Shown: positions 56,496 through 64,000 of the stretch, piece by piece
Position numbering within the stretch: position 1 is the first letter of the stretch
Layout: the number at the start of each line of letters is the position of its first letter
NCBI GenBank assembly: GCA_019634595.1
Contig: JAHCBC010000002.1
Location: forward strand, 186,001-250,000
From: Akkermansiaceae bacterium
Lineage (GTDB): Bacteria; Verrucomicrobiota; Verrucomicrobiia; Verrucomicrobiales; Akkermansiaceae
Direction of reading: 5' to 3'
Length of the DNA: 64,000 nucleotides
Notes under the pieces: generated by a model
The model's database searches: none
What the model was told of the DNA's origin: nothing
Seen by the model: the letters and a program-made list of their open reading frames with translations, nothing else
Translations under genes and position numbers: made by a program

Positions 56496-57593
56496 TCACC
56501 TCACGACGCGCGCGCCGCCGCCGCTGATCTGCTTCTCCACTTCCTTGCGGGTGGCCATGGAGGTGTCACCCGGGGTGGTGGAGGCGAGGGCGCCGTGGGC
56601 CGCGCCGTATTCGACGGCTTTCTTCGCGTCATTGAACTCGAGGAAGCCGAACTGCACACCGGAGGCGAAGCTGTCGCCGCCGCCGACACGGTCGAGGATC
56701 TCCAGCTTGTCGTAGCTCCGGCTTTCATGGAACTGGCCGTCGTGCCAGAGGATCGCGGACCAGTCGTTGACGGTCGCGGTGTGGACGGTGCGCAGCGTGG
56801 TGGCCGCCACCTTGAAGTTCGGAAAATCCTTCACCGCGGTCTCGATCATCTTCTTGAACGCTTCCGTCTCGATGGAGGAAATGTTGTGGTCCACGCCCTC
56901 CACCTCGAAGCCGAGGGAGGCGGTGAAGTCCTCTTCGTTGCCGATCATCACATCGACATACTTCGCGATCTCGCGGTTGACCTCCTGCGCTTTCTGCAGG
57001 CCACCGATGGTCTTCCAGAGGGACGGACGGTAGTTGAGGTCGTAGGAAACGATGGTGCCGTACTTGTTCGCGGCCTTCACGGCCTCGACGGTGAGCGCGG
57101 CGGTCGTTTCGGAAAGGGCGGCGAAGATGCCGCCGGTGTGGAACCAGCGGACGCCCAGCTTGCCGAAAATGTGGTCCCAGTCGATGTCACCCGGCTTGAG
57201 CTGGGACGCGGCGGTGTTGCCACGGTCCGGGTTCCCCACCGCACCGCGGACGCCGAAGCCACGCTCGGTGAAGTTCAGGCCGTTGCGGACATTCCGGCCG
57301 ATGCCGTCGTCCTCGCGCCACTGGATGAAGTCCGTGGCCACGCCGCCCTGCATGATGAAGTCCTCGATCAGGTGGCCCACCTCGTTGTCCACGAAGGCGG
57401 TCACCACGGCGGTCTTGTAGCCGAAGCATTTCCGCAGGCCGCGGGACGTGTTGTATTCCCCACCGCCCTCCCAGGCGGCGAAGTTGCGGGCGGTCCGGAT
57501 GCGGCCCTCGCCGGGATCCAGGCGCAGCATCACCTCGCCCAGCGAGATTTGGTCAAAGGCACATTCGGACTTCGGTTTGATGGTCAGTGGCAT
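56496..57593 (-). CDS. PfkB family carbohydrate kinase (2-keto-3-deoxygluconate kinase-like)
   Basis: A 365-residue sugar kinase: SLGEVMLRLDPGEGRIRT at the start, GGGEYNTSRGLRKCFG for substrate binding, LNYRPSLWKT in the middle and the ATP/catalytic motif DRVGGGDSFASG near 300. The EVMLRL and NYRPSLW pattern is close to KdgK-type kinases, which phosphorylate 2-keto-3-deoxygluconate in uronate and pectin or alginate degradation, a role that would suit a polysaccharide degrader. Other sugars are possible. It is single on the minus strand, and no transporter or isomerase is adjacent. Confidence 0.85.
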   Translation of the reverse strand: MPLTIKPKSECAFDQISLGEVMLRLDPGEGRIRTARNFAAWEGGGEYNTSRGLRKCFGYKTAVVTAFVDNEVGHLIEDFIMQGGVATDFIQWREDDGIGRNVRNGLNFTERGFGVRGAVGNPDRGNTAASQLKPGDIDWDHIFGKLGVRWFHTGGIFAALSETTAALTVEAVKAANKYGTIVSYDLNYRPSLWKTIGGLQKAQEVNREIAKYVDVMIGNEEDFTASLGFEVEGVDHNISSIETEAFKKMIETAVKDFPNFKVAATTLRTVHTATVNDWSAILWHDGQFHESRSYDKLEILDRVGGGDSFASGVQFGFLEFNDAKKAVEYGAAHGALASTTPGDTSMATRKEVEKQISGGGARVVR

Positions 57594-57729
57594 GGTCGTT
57601 GAGTTTGGAGAATCGCGGATCGCGCCGGAACCCGATCCGGCGGGGCTGCGATGTTGAAAAGTTCCGTGCAATTTTGCAATGGCCGCCTCTCGGAAAAATC
57701 CCCGCTTCCGGAAACCCGCGACCGCCCGG

Positions 57730-58113
57730 CTATTTTTGCAGACGCTTCACGGTGGTGACGGTGATCGGACCGCCATCGTATGTCACATTCAGAAGTGCGA
57801 CGGATGACCGGTCATCCGATTCCTTTAGTTGGTAGCGGAGATGTTCTACAGCCGTGAAAATCAGTGGTTCATATTCATATGGCTCGGAGGGAGCCACCAA
57901 TCGGAGCGTTGTCTTGCCAGGAGGAATGGAGAACCGTCCCTTGCTCCAGAAGGATACGGGCTGACTGTTGATGCTGAAAACGGTGGTCTCGTGGGAGGTG
58001 AGAGACGCCGACGGTCGCTCCTCCGGCACGTTCCGGAACTGGTTCTCGAACGCACACCCGCATAAGGCTGCGGTAACGACACCCGGAAGACCGATGCGGC
58101 ACAGGCGGTTCAT
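57730..58113 (-). CDS. Putative lipoprotein of unknown function
   Basis: A 127-residue protein with a lipoprotein signal: CRIGLPGVVTAALCGC, where the lipobox-like AALCGC places the lipidated Cys near residue 18-20. The mature part (ENQFRNVPEERPSASLTSHET, then FWSKGRFSIPPGKTTLRLVAP) is beta-rich without a recognisable motif. It sits alone between the kinase gene and the divergent antitoxin-toxin module at 58.2 kb. Probably outer-membrane or periplasmic. Confidence 0.6.
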   Translation of the reverse strand: MNRLCRIGLPGVVTAALCGCAFENQFRNVPEERPSASLTSHETTVFSINSQPVSFWSKGRFSIPPGKTTLRLVAPSEPYEYEPLIFTAVEHLRYQLKESDDRSSVALLNVTYDGGPITVTTVKRLQK

Positions 58114-58170
58114 GGTTCCCCATTCCGGCAGGCTTGGTCTCCAATCACAACTTCCGTTTGCAAAATGACC

Positions 58171-58183
58171 ATAGTCTGACTAT
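58171..58183. promoter_or_regulatory. Operator palindrome before the phd-vapC-type module
   Basis: A perfect 6-1-6 palindrome, ATAGTC-T-GACTAT, 10 bases upstream of the antitoxin ATG. The position fits autoregulation by the antitoxin-toxin complex. A TATATC sequence overlapping its end may be a -10 box. Confidence 0.55.
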
Positions 58184-58193
58184 ATCTATTTCT

Positions 58194-58418
58194 ATGAACA
58201 TCTCGGTAACCCAGTTCAAGGCCCGGTGTCTCGGGGTGGTTGAGAGAGTCCAGAAAGAAAAGGTGAGCGTGGTGATCACCCGCCACGGAAAACCCGCCGC
58301 AGAGCTGGTCCCGATCCAAGCCAGCACGCCCGGCGAATTGTTCGGCCGCTCGAAGGGATCCACCGTTATCCTGGGAGAAATCCTGACGACCGATGAGCAC
58401 TGGGACGCCGAAAATTGA
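58194..58418 (+). CDS. Phd-type antitoxin
   Basis: A 74-residue protein: MNISVTQFKARCLGVVERVQ, then KVSVVITRHGKPAAELVPIQ and an acidic tail ending LTTDEHWDAEN. This is the Phd/YefM fold: an N-terminal DNA-binding part with the FKARCLGVVERV helix and ITRHGKPAAEL strand. Its C-terminal part would fold on the toxin. The ATG at 58194 starts the conserved sequence. It overlaps the PIN-domain toxin gene by 26 bases and lies just behind a palindromic operator (58171-58183), so the module is likely complete. Confidence 0.85.
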   Translation: MNISVTQFKARCLGVVERVQKEKVSVVITRHGKPAAELVPIQASTPGELFGRSKGSTVILGEILTTDEHWDAEN

Positions 58419-58812
58419 GAATCTGGTCGCCGCCGTGTTCGATACCCATGTCTGGGTATGGGCGGCCGCCGGGGACCCACGCGCGGAGAAGCTCAGGGCC
58501 TTCTCCGGCACCGCTGTCATCTCCGCGATTTCCCAATGGGAGGTCGCGATGCTGGAGATGAAGGGCCGCCTCGCTTTGAAGCCGGATGCCGAGACCTGGT
58601 TCTCCGCCAATCTGGAAGCACCCGTCGCGTTGGCTCCCCTCACCGCGGAGATCTCACTGGAAAGCTGCCGGCTGGAGGATTTCCATGGCGACCCGGCGGA
58701 CCGGATCATCGTGGCCACCGCCCTCACGCTCGGTCTTCCCCTCCTTACCGCGGACGAAAAGATCATCCGCTGGAATGAAGCGGTGAAGGCCCTGCAGGTG
58801 ATCGCGATCTGA
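58393..58812 (+). CDS. PIN domain toxin (VapC-like)
   Basis: A 139-residue toxin with the PIN-domain acidic residues: VFDTHVWVW near the N-terminus, a Glu in ISAISQWEVAMLE, DPADRIIVATAL and TADEK near the C-terminus. It is a Mg-dependent ribonuclease, and VapC toxins often cut tRNA or rRNA. It overlaps the Phd-type antitoxin by 26 bases, a common arrangement. Whether it has tRNA targets is not known. Given the altered tRNA array in the same window, this is only a curiosity. Confidence 0.85.
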   Translation: MSTGTPKIENLVAAVFDTHVWVWAAAGDPRAEKLRAFSGTAVISAISQWEVAMLEMKGRLALKPDAETWFSANLEAPVALAPLTAEISLESCRLEDFHGDPADRIIVATALTLGLPLLTADEKIIRWNEAVKALQVIAI

Positions 58813-58924
58813 TCCTGCGGGTCGGCGGCTCCAATCCCGGAAGGCAGATGGATGGCATCTTTTCCCGAAAGGAGCGGCGGGGAGATCCGGAAGTTCTCCC
58901 AGCCGTAATGGCGCAGCCATTACG

Positions 58925-59515
58925 CTACCCTGAACGGCTCATCGACGGCGCGAACCAGGCGAACAGCAGGAGCAGGATGAAAAGTCCAAGGACCACCCAT
59001 ACCACCATGGAGGTCCTGTATTTCACCTCCGGAGTGGCGGCCATGACCTCCTTGTAGGCGGGGCTGAAGACCATCTTCCCTTTCTTCGAAAGGAGGAGAT
59101 AGAGCGCGTAGATGCTGAGGATGGTTCCGATGGGGATGGCGGCAAGGCCGATGACCGCGATGACAATGCCGACGACCCGGCCCCACGGAGTGAGCTTCCG
59201 CAGTCCCCGCCCTCCGAAGATGAGCAGCGCGACCATGGCCACGGGAAGGATCACGCCGACCAGGATCGTGAAGACCATCCCGGAGATCGCCACCAGCCCA
59301 TCGTGCTGTTGCTGCAGGAACAACATATTCGGCACAAGGAGCACCGTGTTCAGGAGCCATATGCCCCACACAATCGCAGCCAGGTAGCACAGGTTGCCGA
59401 TGGAGCGGACGGATGCCTCGTGGTTGAGGTGCGTGCGCCGGATATGTTCGGGACTGTCCGGCGGCGGACCTGACGGTTCTGCCGCCGAGGCAGGTGTCAG
59501 GTAGGGATTCTCCAT
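58925..59515 (-). CDS. Membrane protein of unknown function, coupled to accD
   Basis: A 196-residue protein with a Pro/Ser-rich cytoplasmic head (about 1-37) and four hydrophobic helices: LCYLAAIVWGIWLLNTVLL, ISGMVFTILVGVILPVAMVA, VVGIVIAVIGLAAIPIGTIL and SMVVWVVLGLFILLLLFAW. I recognise no family. The start ATG at 59515 overlaps the accD stop by one base (TGATG), so it is translated from the accD transcript. Function is unknown. Confidence 0.6.
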   Translation of the reverse strand: MENPYLTPASAAEPSGPPPDSPEHIRRTHLNHEASVRSIGNLCYLAAIVWGIWLLNTVLLVPNMLFLQQQHDGLVAISGMVFTILVGVILPVAMVALLIFGGRGLRKLTPWGRVVGIVIAVIGLAAIPIGTILSIYALYLLLSKKGKMVFSPAYKEVMAATPEVKYRTSMVVWVVLGLFILLLLFAWFAPSMSRSG

Positions 59516-60348
59516 CACTTCTGCGGCAGCGTGTAGGAGAGCAGCCTGCCCAGCTTTTCGCGCAGGTCCTTCCGCTGGACGATGGCGTCGATGAGGCCGT
59601 GCTCGAGCATGAACTCGGCGGTCTGGAAGCCGGGAGGAAGGTTCTGGTGCGTCGTTTCCTTCACCACGCGCGGACCGGCGAAGCCGATCATGCACTTCGG
59701 CTCGGCGAGGTTGATGTCACCGATGGTGGCGAAAGATGCGGTCACGCCACCGGTCGTCGGATGGGTGAGCACGGAGATGTAGGGCAGGTTCGCCTCGGAA
59801 AGGCGGGCGAGCGCGCCGCAGGTCTTCGCCATCTGCATGAGGGACAGCATGCCCTCCTGCATCCGCGCGCCGGAGGAGGCGGAGATGATGATGACGCCGC
59901 GCTTTTCCTTGATGGCGGCTTCCACGGCGCGGGTGATCTTTTCACCGACGACGGAACCCATCGAGCCCGCGAAGAATTTGAAATCCATCACCGCGATCAT
60001 CGCGGGCTGGTCGTTGATGGTGAGGCGGCCGGTGACGACGGCATCATCGAGGCCGGTTTTGTCACGCAGACCGGCGGTCTTTTCCTGGTAGCCGGCGAAG
60101 CCCAGAGGATTCGCGGAGACGAGGCCGGCTTCGGTTTCCTCGAAGGATCCCGGATCCGCGAGCAGGTTGATGCGCTCCCGTGAGTCCAGCAGGAAATGGT
60201 GGTTGCAGTGGGCGCAGACGTGGAGGTTCTGCTTCAGCTCGATGGTGTGGATCATCGCCCCGCAGTCCGGACACTTGATCCAGAGGCCGTCAGGCATGTC
60301 GTCCCGACGATCGTTTCCGCGAAGTGGTGGTTTTTTGAAGATGCCCAT
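59515..60348 (-). CDS. accD: Acetyl-CoA carboxylase carboxyltransferase subunit beta
   Basis: A 277-residue protein. The zinc finger KCPDCG ... CAHCNHHF places Cys at 26, 29, 45 and 48. The carboxyltransferase core shows GLVSANPLGFAGYQEK, VVGEKITRAVEAAIKEKRG, and the oxyanion-type GARMQEGMLSLMQMAKT plus THPTTGGVTASFATIGDI. With AccA it transfers CO2 from biotin to acetyl-CoA for fatty-acid synthesis. Length is normal. The start at 60348 has AGGAG a few bases upstream on the minus strand only weakly. The membrane-protein gene follows, overlapped by one base. No accA or accBC is in the window. Confidence 0.95.
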   Translation of the reverse strand: MGIFKKPPLRGNDRRDDMPDGLWIKCPDCGAMIHTIELKQNLHVCAHCNHHFLLDSRERINLLADPGSFEETEAGLVSANPLGFAGYQEKTAGLRDKTGLDDAVVTGRLTINDQPAMIAVMDFKFFAGSMGSVVGEKITRAVEAAIKEKRGVIIISASSGARMQEGMLSLMQMAKTCGALARLSEANLPYISVLTHPTTGGVTASFATIGDINLAEPKCMIGFAGPRVVKETTHQNLPPGFQTAEFMLEHGLIDAIVQRKDLREKLGRLLSYTLPQK

Positions 60349-60544
60349 GGAGGAGAGGTTTCGGTTACCGTTGTTTCGCGGAAGATTGCGGGTGCCGCGG
60401 AGCAGGACGCTAATGGCGGCAGGGCGGGACGACAATACTGATTTGATGCCGCCACCTCTTGGCATACCGGGTTTTTTGAATTGCAAAAATGCGCGGAATC
60501 ATCAAGAAAACGCGCGGCGAAACAAATCGGTCGCCTGCCCCAAC

Positions 60545-60739
60545 TTGAAGAATACACGTAACTTCGTCGTTGCCGTCTCCCTGATGCTGGCTGTCTGGCT
60601 GGGTCTGACCTTCGTCACCAAGGTGCCTTCGCACCGCTACCCCGCCGTGGGCAAGGATACGAAGAACAGGGGCATCTCCGCCGCGGTGGAGGCCACGAAG
60701 GAAAATCTGGCCACCGTGCCCGCGCCTGTCACCCGCTGA
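60545..60739 (+). CDS. Small single-pass membrane protein (TTG start)
   Basis: A 64-residue protein from TTG at 60545: a basic start KNTRNFVVAV, one helix SLMLAVWLGLTFV, and a tail rich in small residues with KVPSHRYPAVGKDTK. There is no ATG in frame before the helix, so TTG is the likely start. I recognise no family. It is divergent from accD and is followed by a hairpin with T-rich end (60748-60767), so it probably is an independent small gene. The coding call rests on the membrane helix and the terminator and is tentative. Confidence 0.4.
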   Translation: MKNTRNFVVAVSLMLAVWLGLTFVTKVPSHRYPAVGKDTKNRGISAAVEATKENLATVPAPVTR

Positions 60740-60747
60740 GCAAGGAG

Positions 60748-60767
60748 GTGGGACACTCCTGTCCCAC
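60748..60767 (+). terminator. Hairpin, GGACACTCCTGTCC family, copy 2, likely terminator
   Basis: An 8-bp perfect stem GTGGGACA / TGTCCCAC with loop CTCC is followed by TCTTTTCAT. It is the sister of the hairpin at 6823-6842: the loop is identical, the stem differs at two pairs, and both copies are fully paired. Confidence 0.55.
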
Positions 60768-60791
60768 TCTTTTCATCGTTCCAGCCAGGCC

Positions 60792-61862
60792 TCACTTCAC
60801 CCGCAGCACGCGGTTGTTGTAGGTATCCGCGATGTAGAGCTTCCCGTCCGGCCCGATGCGGACGCCATGCGGACGGCGGAGGCCGGTTTCGAGAAGCGTT
60901 TTCCCCACCGCGTCGCTGGCCTTGGCGGGCGTTCCGGCGACGAGTTCGATCTTCCCGGTTTCCGGGAAATAGCGGCGCACGCAGTGGTTCTCCGTGTCGC
61001 AGATGAGGACGGTGCCCTTGTCCATGGCGACGTATTTCGGGCCGTTCATCAGGGCCTCACGGCCATCCCCGCCGTCTCCACCGTAGCCCTTTTTGCCGGA
61101 GGCGTTCACCACCGTGCGGACCTTCCCGTCCTTCACCTCCACCAACGAGTTGCCGCCGCGCAGCAGGACGTAAAGCGTGCCATCCTCCGCCTGGGTGACG
61201 GCCCGCGCATCCCCCAACGGAGCCTGAAGCGCGTCCGTGCCGTCGGCGGGATTTCCCTTCTGCCCGCTGCCCGCCACCGTCTTGACCGTGCCCGCCTCCA
61301 GATCCATCTCCCGCACGCGGTGGTTGCCGATGTCCGCGATGTAGAGCCGCTTCCGGTCCGGGGAAAGCGTGCCGGTCATCGTGATGTTGAAGGAAGCACC
61401 CGTCGCCGGGCCGCCGTCACCGCCGAAGCCCGCCTTGCTCGGCGTGCCCGCGATGGTGGCCACCTCACCGCTTGCCAGGTCCAGCGTGCGGATCGTGTGG
61501 TTGAAGGAATCCGCGAGGATGGCCTTCCCCTTCAGGATCTGGATGTCATGCATGCCATGGAAGGCCGCCTTCATGGGATCCTTCCCATCGTGCTGCTCCA
61601 CCTGCTTCACCTTCTCCGTGTTGTGGTTGATGCCGGCCACGAAGGTGAGCTTCTTCCCGGACAGTTTGAACACGCGGTTCGATTTCGTGAACTCCACGCC
61701 GTAGAGGTCGCCCTTGTTGTCGAAGTCCACGCTGAACGGCTCGTTCACCGCCTCCGTGACCGGGAATCCGGCGATGACCTCCACCTCCGCCATTACGGGC
61801 ACGAGCAATGAGGCGGAAAGGGCGAGGGCGTATTTCGATGGAGATAGGGTTTTCAGGAACAT
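60792..61862 (-). CDS. Secreted NHL-repeat beta-propeller protein
   Basis: A 356-residue exported protein (signal SKYALALSASLLVPVMA, ending near MAE). Repeated NHL-type motifs are visible: GDLYGVEFTKSNRVFKLSG, AILADSFNHTIRTLD, LYIADIGNHRVREMD and LYIADTYNNRVLRVK, with the DGGxATxA turn in FGGDGGPATGAS. The repeats form a six-bladed propeller that usually binds ligands or proteins. No catalytic site can be named. It converges on the small membrane-protein gene and is divergent from the PBP1C gene. Likely periplasmic or surface-exposed. Confidence 0.85.
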   Translation of the reverse strand: MFLKTLSPSKYALALSASLLVPVMAEVEVIAGFPVTEAVNEPFSVDFDNKGDLYGVEFTKSNRVFKLSGKKLTFVAGINHNTEKVKQVEQHDGKDPMKAAFHGMHDIQILKGKAILADSFNHTIRTLDLASGEVATIAGTPSKAGFGGDGGPATGASFNITMTGTLSPDRKRLYIADIGNHRVREMDLEAGTVKTVAGSGQKGNPADGTDALQAPLGDARAVTQAEDGTLYVLLRGGNSLVEVKDGKVRTVVNASGKKGYGGDGGDGREALMNGPKYVAMDKGTVLICDTENHCVRRYFPETGKIELVAGTPAKASDAVGKTLLETGLRRPHGVRIGPDGKLYIADTYNNRVLRVK

Positions 61863-61976
61863 GGCGGACCATTACGCGCACGGATCCGGAGTTTTGTCCG
61901 TGAAAAACCAACGCCATCCCCATCGGCCCGCACATCTAAGAATCCTCCCTTTTCTTCCGTTGGAGATGGGCAAGAA

Positions 61977-64000
61977 TTGCACGAAGCCTTGAAACTCCGT
62001 TTCCCCAAGCCGCGCACCCTGCTGCGCCTGTCCGCCGCCTGCCTGGTTCTGGGGTTGCTCGGCTGGTTCGCGCTGCCGTTCGCGCTGCCGCTGCCCGCCG
62101 GATTGTTGGAGAATCCCGGGGCCTCTCCGGTGCTCACGGACCGCCATGGCGCGGCCATCCACCACCTCACGCTGCCGGATTCCACCCGCGCCGCGCCCAT
62201 CCCGCTCGGCCAGATCCCGGCGGACCTGGTGGCCTGCACGCTGGCGGCGGAGGACAAGCGTTTCTTCAGCCACGGCGGGGTGGACCTGCTGGCCACCGCG
62301 CGGGCCGCACGGGACCTGGCCCTGAAACGCCGCGTCAGCTCCGGTGCATCCACCATCACCCAGCAGCTCATCAAGATTTCCTCGCCCCGGAGGAAGCGCG
62401 GACCGCTGGCGAAGGTCCACGAAATCCTGGGGGCCCGGCGGCTGGAAATGACCTGGTCGAAGAACCAGATCCTCGCCGCCTACCTGAACCGTCTGGACTA
62501 CGGGAACCTGCGCATCGGCACGGCGGAGGCGACCCGCTTCTATTTCCAGAAACCATTGGCCGACCTTTCGCTGGCGGAGTGCGCCCTGCTGGCCGGTTTG
62601 CCACAGGCACCCACCCGCCTGAACCCCATCCGCCGCACGGAACCGGCGCTCAAGCGCCGCAACATCGTGCTGGAACGCCTGCGCGGGAACTCCAGCTACG
62701 ATGAATCCCGTATCTCCGCCGCGCTGGCGGAACCCCTCACCCTGCGCCCGCTCCGCACCGTCCAGGCCGCACCGTGGCTCGCTTCCCTGCCGGACATGCG
62801 GGGAGCCGCCACGCGCACCTCCCTCGACCTGCCGCTCCAGCGCGACATCGAGGCCATCGTCCGCGAGGAAACGGCGAAGCTGAAGGAAGCGAACCTCCGC
62901 CACGCCGCCGTGGTCGTGATCGACAACGCCACCGGCGAGATCCTCGCCCTCGTTTCCTCCGCCTCATGGAACGACCCGCGCGGCGGCCAGTTCAACGGCG
63001 CGACCCAGCCGCGCTCGCCCGGCTCCACGCTGAAGCCGTTCACCTACCTCCTCGCCATGGAGCGGAACCACCGCATCCCCTCCTCCATCCTGTCGGACAT
63101 CCCCACCCCCTTCCGCACCGCGCAGGGGCTGGACCTGCCGCAGAACTATGACCGGAAATACCGCGGCCCCGTCACCCTCCGCACCTCCCTCGCCTGTTCG
63201 CTGAACCTGCCCGCCATGCGCGAGCTGAACCACCTCGGCGGGCCACGGCCGCTGGAGGATCTGCTGGAAAAGCTCGGCATCTCCACTTTGACCCTGCCGC
63301 CGGAGACCTATGGCCTCGGCCTCACGCTGGGCAACGCCCCGGTGAAGCTGCTGGAGCTGACGAACGCCTACGCCGCCATCGCCCGCCGCGGGGAATACCT
63401 CCCCTGCACGTTCTTCCCCATCCAGGGCACACCCGTGCCGGAGGAAGTTTTCGACCCCATCAGCGCCTACCTGATCAGCGACATCCTTTCCGATCCCGCG
63501 GCGCGCGCTCCATCGTTTCCGCCCGGCGGTCCGCTCGACCTCCCGTTCCGCTGCGCGGTGAAGACCGGCACCTCGTCGGATTTCCATGACAACTGGTGCG
63601 TCGGCTACACCCCGGACTTCACGGTGGGCGTGTGGGGAGGGAACTTCGAGCACCAGCCGATGAAAGGCATTTCCGGCATCGCCGGAGCGGGTCCCATCTT
63701 CAACCGTACGATGGTGCGCCTGCACAGGGACCGCGCGGCCACCTGGTATGACCGCCCGGCGGGCCTCATCGACATCACCATCGACACCCGCAACGGCAAG
63801 CTCATCCCGCCATCGGACTTTCCGGAAAAACCCCACGCCCGCCGGGACCTCTGCCCCCCGGAACGCACACCCGTCCCCGCAACCGCCGCCGATTATGCGG
63901 AAGGGAAAGCCCTGCTCGACCCCACCTACAGGGAGTGGTTCAAAAGCAGCGCCAACCACCGGCTGGGCGAGCTGGCACTGGACGAGGCGCTGCCCGCCGC
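61977..64000 (+). CDS. pbpC: Penicillin-binding protein 1C, 3'-truncated by window edge
   Basis: An open frame runs to the window end (about 674 codons visible). After a membrane anchor (LVLGLLGWFALPFALPLP) the glycosyltransferase GT51 domain has AAEDKRFFSHGGVD and SGASTITQQLIK. The transpeptidase domain has the active-site SPGSTLKPF (Ser at about 350), SLACSLN as the second motif, and KTGTSSDFHDNW as the third. This order and the compact linker fit PBP1C, which polymerises and cross-links peptidoglycan. No ATG is available; TTG at 61977, with GGAG 11 bases upstream, or TTG at 61989 are candidate starts. The C-terminal domain lies outside the window. Confidence 0.9.
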   Translation, partial: MHEALKLRFPKPRTLLRLSAACLVLGLLGWFALPFALPLPAGLLENPGASPVLTDRHGAAIHHLTLPDSTRAAPIPLGQIPADLVACTLAAEDKRFFSHGGVDLLATARAARDLALKRRVSSGASTITQQLIKISSPRRKRGPLAKVHEILGARRLEMTWSKNQILAAYLNRLDYGNLRIGTAEATRFYFQKPLADLSLAECALLAGLPQAPTRLNPIRRTEPALKRRNIVLERLRGNSSYDESRISAALAEPLTLRPLRTVQAAPWLASLPDMRGAATRTSLDLPLQRDIEAIVREETAKLKEANLRHAAVVVIDNATGEILALVSSASWNDPRGGQFNGATQPRSPGSTLKPFTYLLAMERNHRIPSSILSDIPTPFRTAQGLDLPQNYDRKYRGPVTLRTSLACSLNLPAMRELNHLGGPRPLEDLLEKLGISTLTLPPETYGLGLTLGNAPVKLLELTNAYAAIARRGEYLPCTFFPIQGTPVPEEVFDPISAYLISDILSDPAARAPSFPPGGPLDLPFRCAVKTGTSSDFHDNWCVGYTPDFTVGVWGGNFEHQPMKGISGIAGAGPIFNRTMVRLHRDRAATWYDRPAGLIDITIDTRNGKLIPPSDFPEKPHARRDLCPPERTPVPATAADYAEGKALLDPTYREWFKSSANHRLGELALDEALPA

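Overview
The window is high-GC bacterial chromosome with dense, mostly housekeeping and secreted-protein coding. The content points to Verrucomicrobiota, probably Verrucomicrobiales (Luteolibacter/Haloferula-like). The supporting signs are a DUF1800+DUF1501 pair, a tandem DUF1080 protein, a PEP-CTERM protein, many signal-peptide proteins of lineage-restricted type, a cytochrome/propeller oxidoreductase pair, and a TGTTC-N4-GAACA palindrome in front of recA, the LexA motif type I recall for this phylum. Species cannot be fixed from the window alone.

Layout. 1-6.8 kb: two secreted proteins, a U32 peptidase (RlhA-type) and the DUF1800/DUF1501 export pair. 7-10.1 kb: a tight putative iron/flavin redox operon (flavodoxin, EF-hand protein, ApbE-DUF2271 fusion, PepSY membrane protein) behind a Fur-like palindrome. 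10-15.8 kb: NagZ-like GH3, DUF47-PiT phosphate pair, gamma carbonic anhydrase, bifunctional-nuclease domain protein. 15.8-21 kb: polysaccharide/glycan enzymes (GH16, esterase, sialidase, double DUF1080). 21-31 kb: folC, recA, TPM and DUF2062 proteins, uppP, lspA-ileS. 30.8-31.1 kb: an orphan transcription unit with operator, promoter, 54-codon ORF and terminator. 31.5-32.2 kb: an array of seven tRNA genes. 33-38 kb: a Fur-family regulator, sufC, a Fic gene, sufB and sufD. 38-45 kb: WYL regulator/VOC pair, a coupled ACP / condensation-like / adenylating-enzyme operon, an OvoA-C-type methyltransferase coupled to tadA. 45-53 kb: cytochrome c plus propeller, HtrA protease, OmpA-type protein, nucleoside hydrolase. 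53.9-64 kb: rpe, a sugar kinase, accD, an NHL protein and PBP1C running off the end.

The most striking feature is the tRNA array. Six of seven genes (Gly-TCC, Trp-CCA, Phe-GAA, His-GTG, Gln-TTG, Lys-TTT) have lost both halves of the canonical elbow contact: no GG doublet in the D-loop, and T-loop bases 54-56 read NGC instead of TTC. The anticodon loops, T-stems and encoded CCA are kept. The seventh (anticodon CAT) has a normal elbow but a C at position 33. This looks like a coordinated change and not random decay.

The window is also rich in toxin-antitoxin material: three intact modules (26.8, 53.3 and 58.2 kb) and two RelE/ParE-type toxins broken by frameshift (14.5 and 22.4 kb). Several families of short palindromes sit between genes, including hairpins that keep the loop but change the stem. 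A 311-bp nested inverted-repeat element lies at 47.8-48.1 kb.
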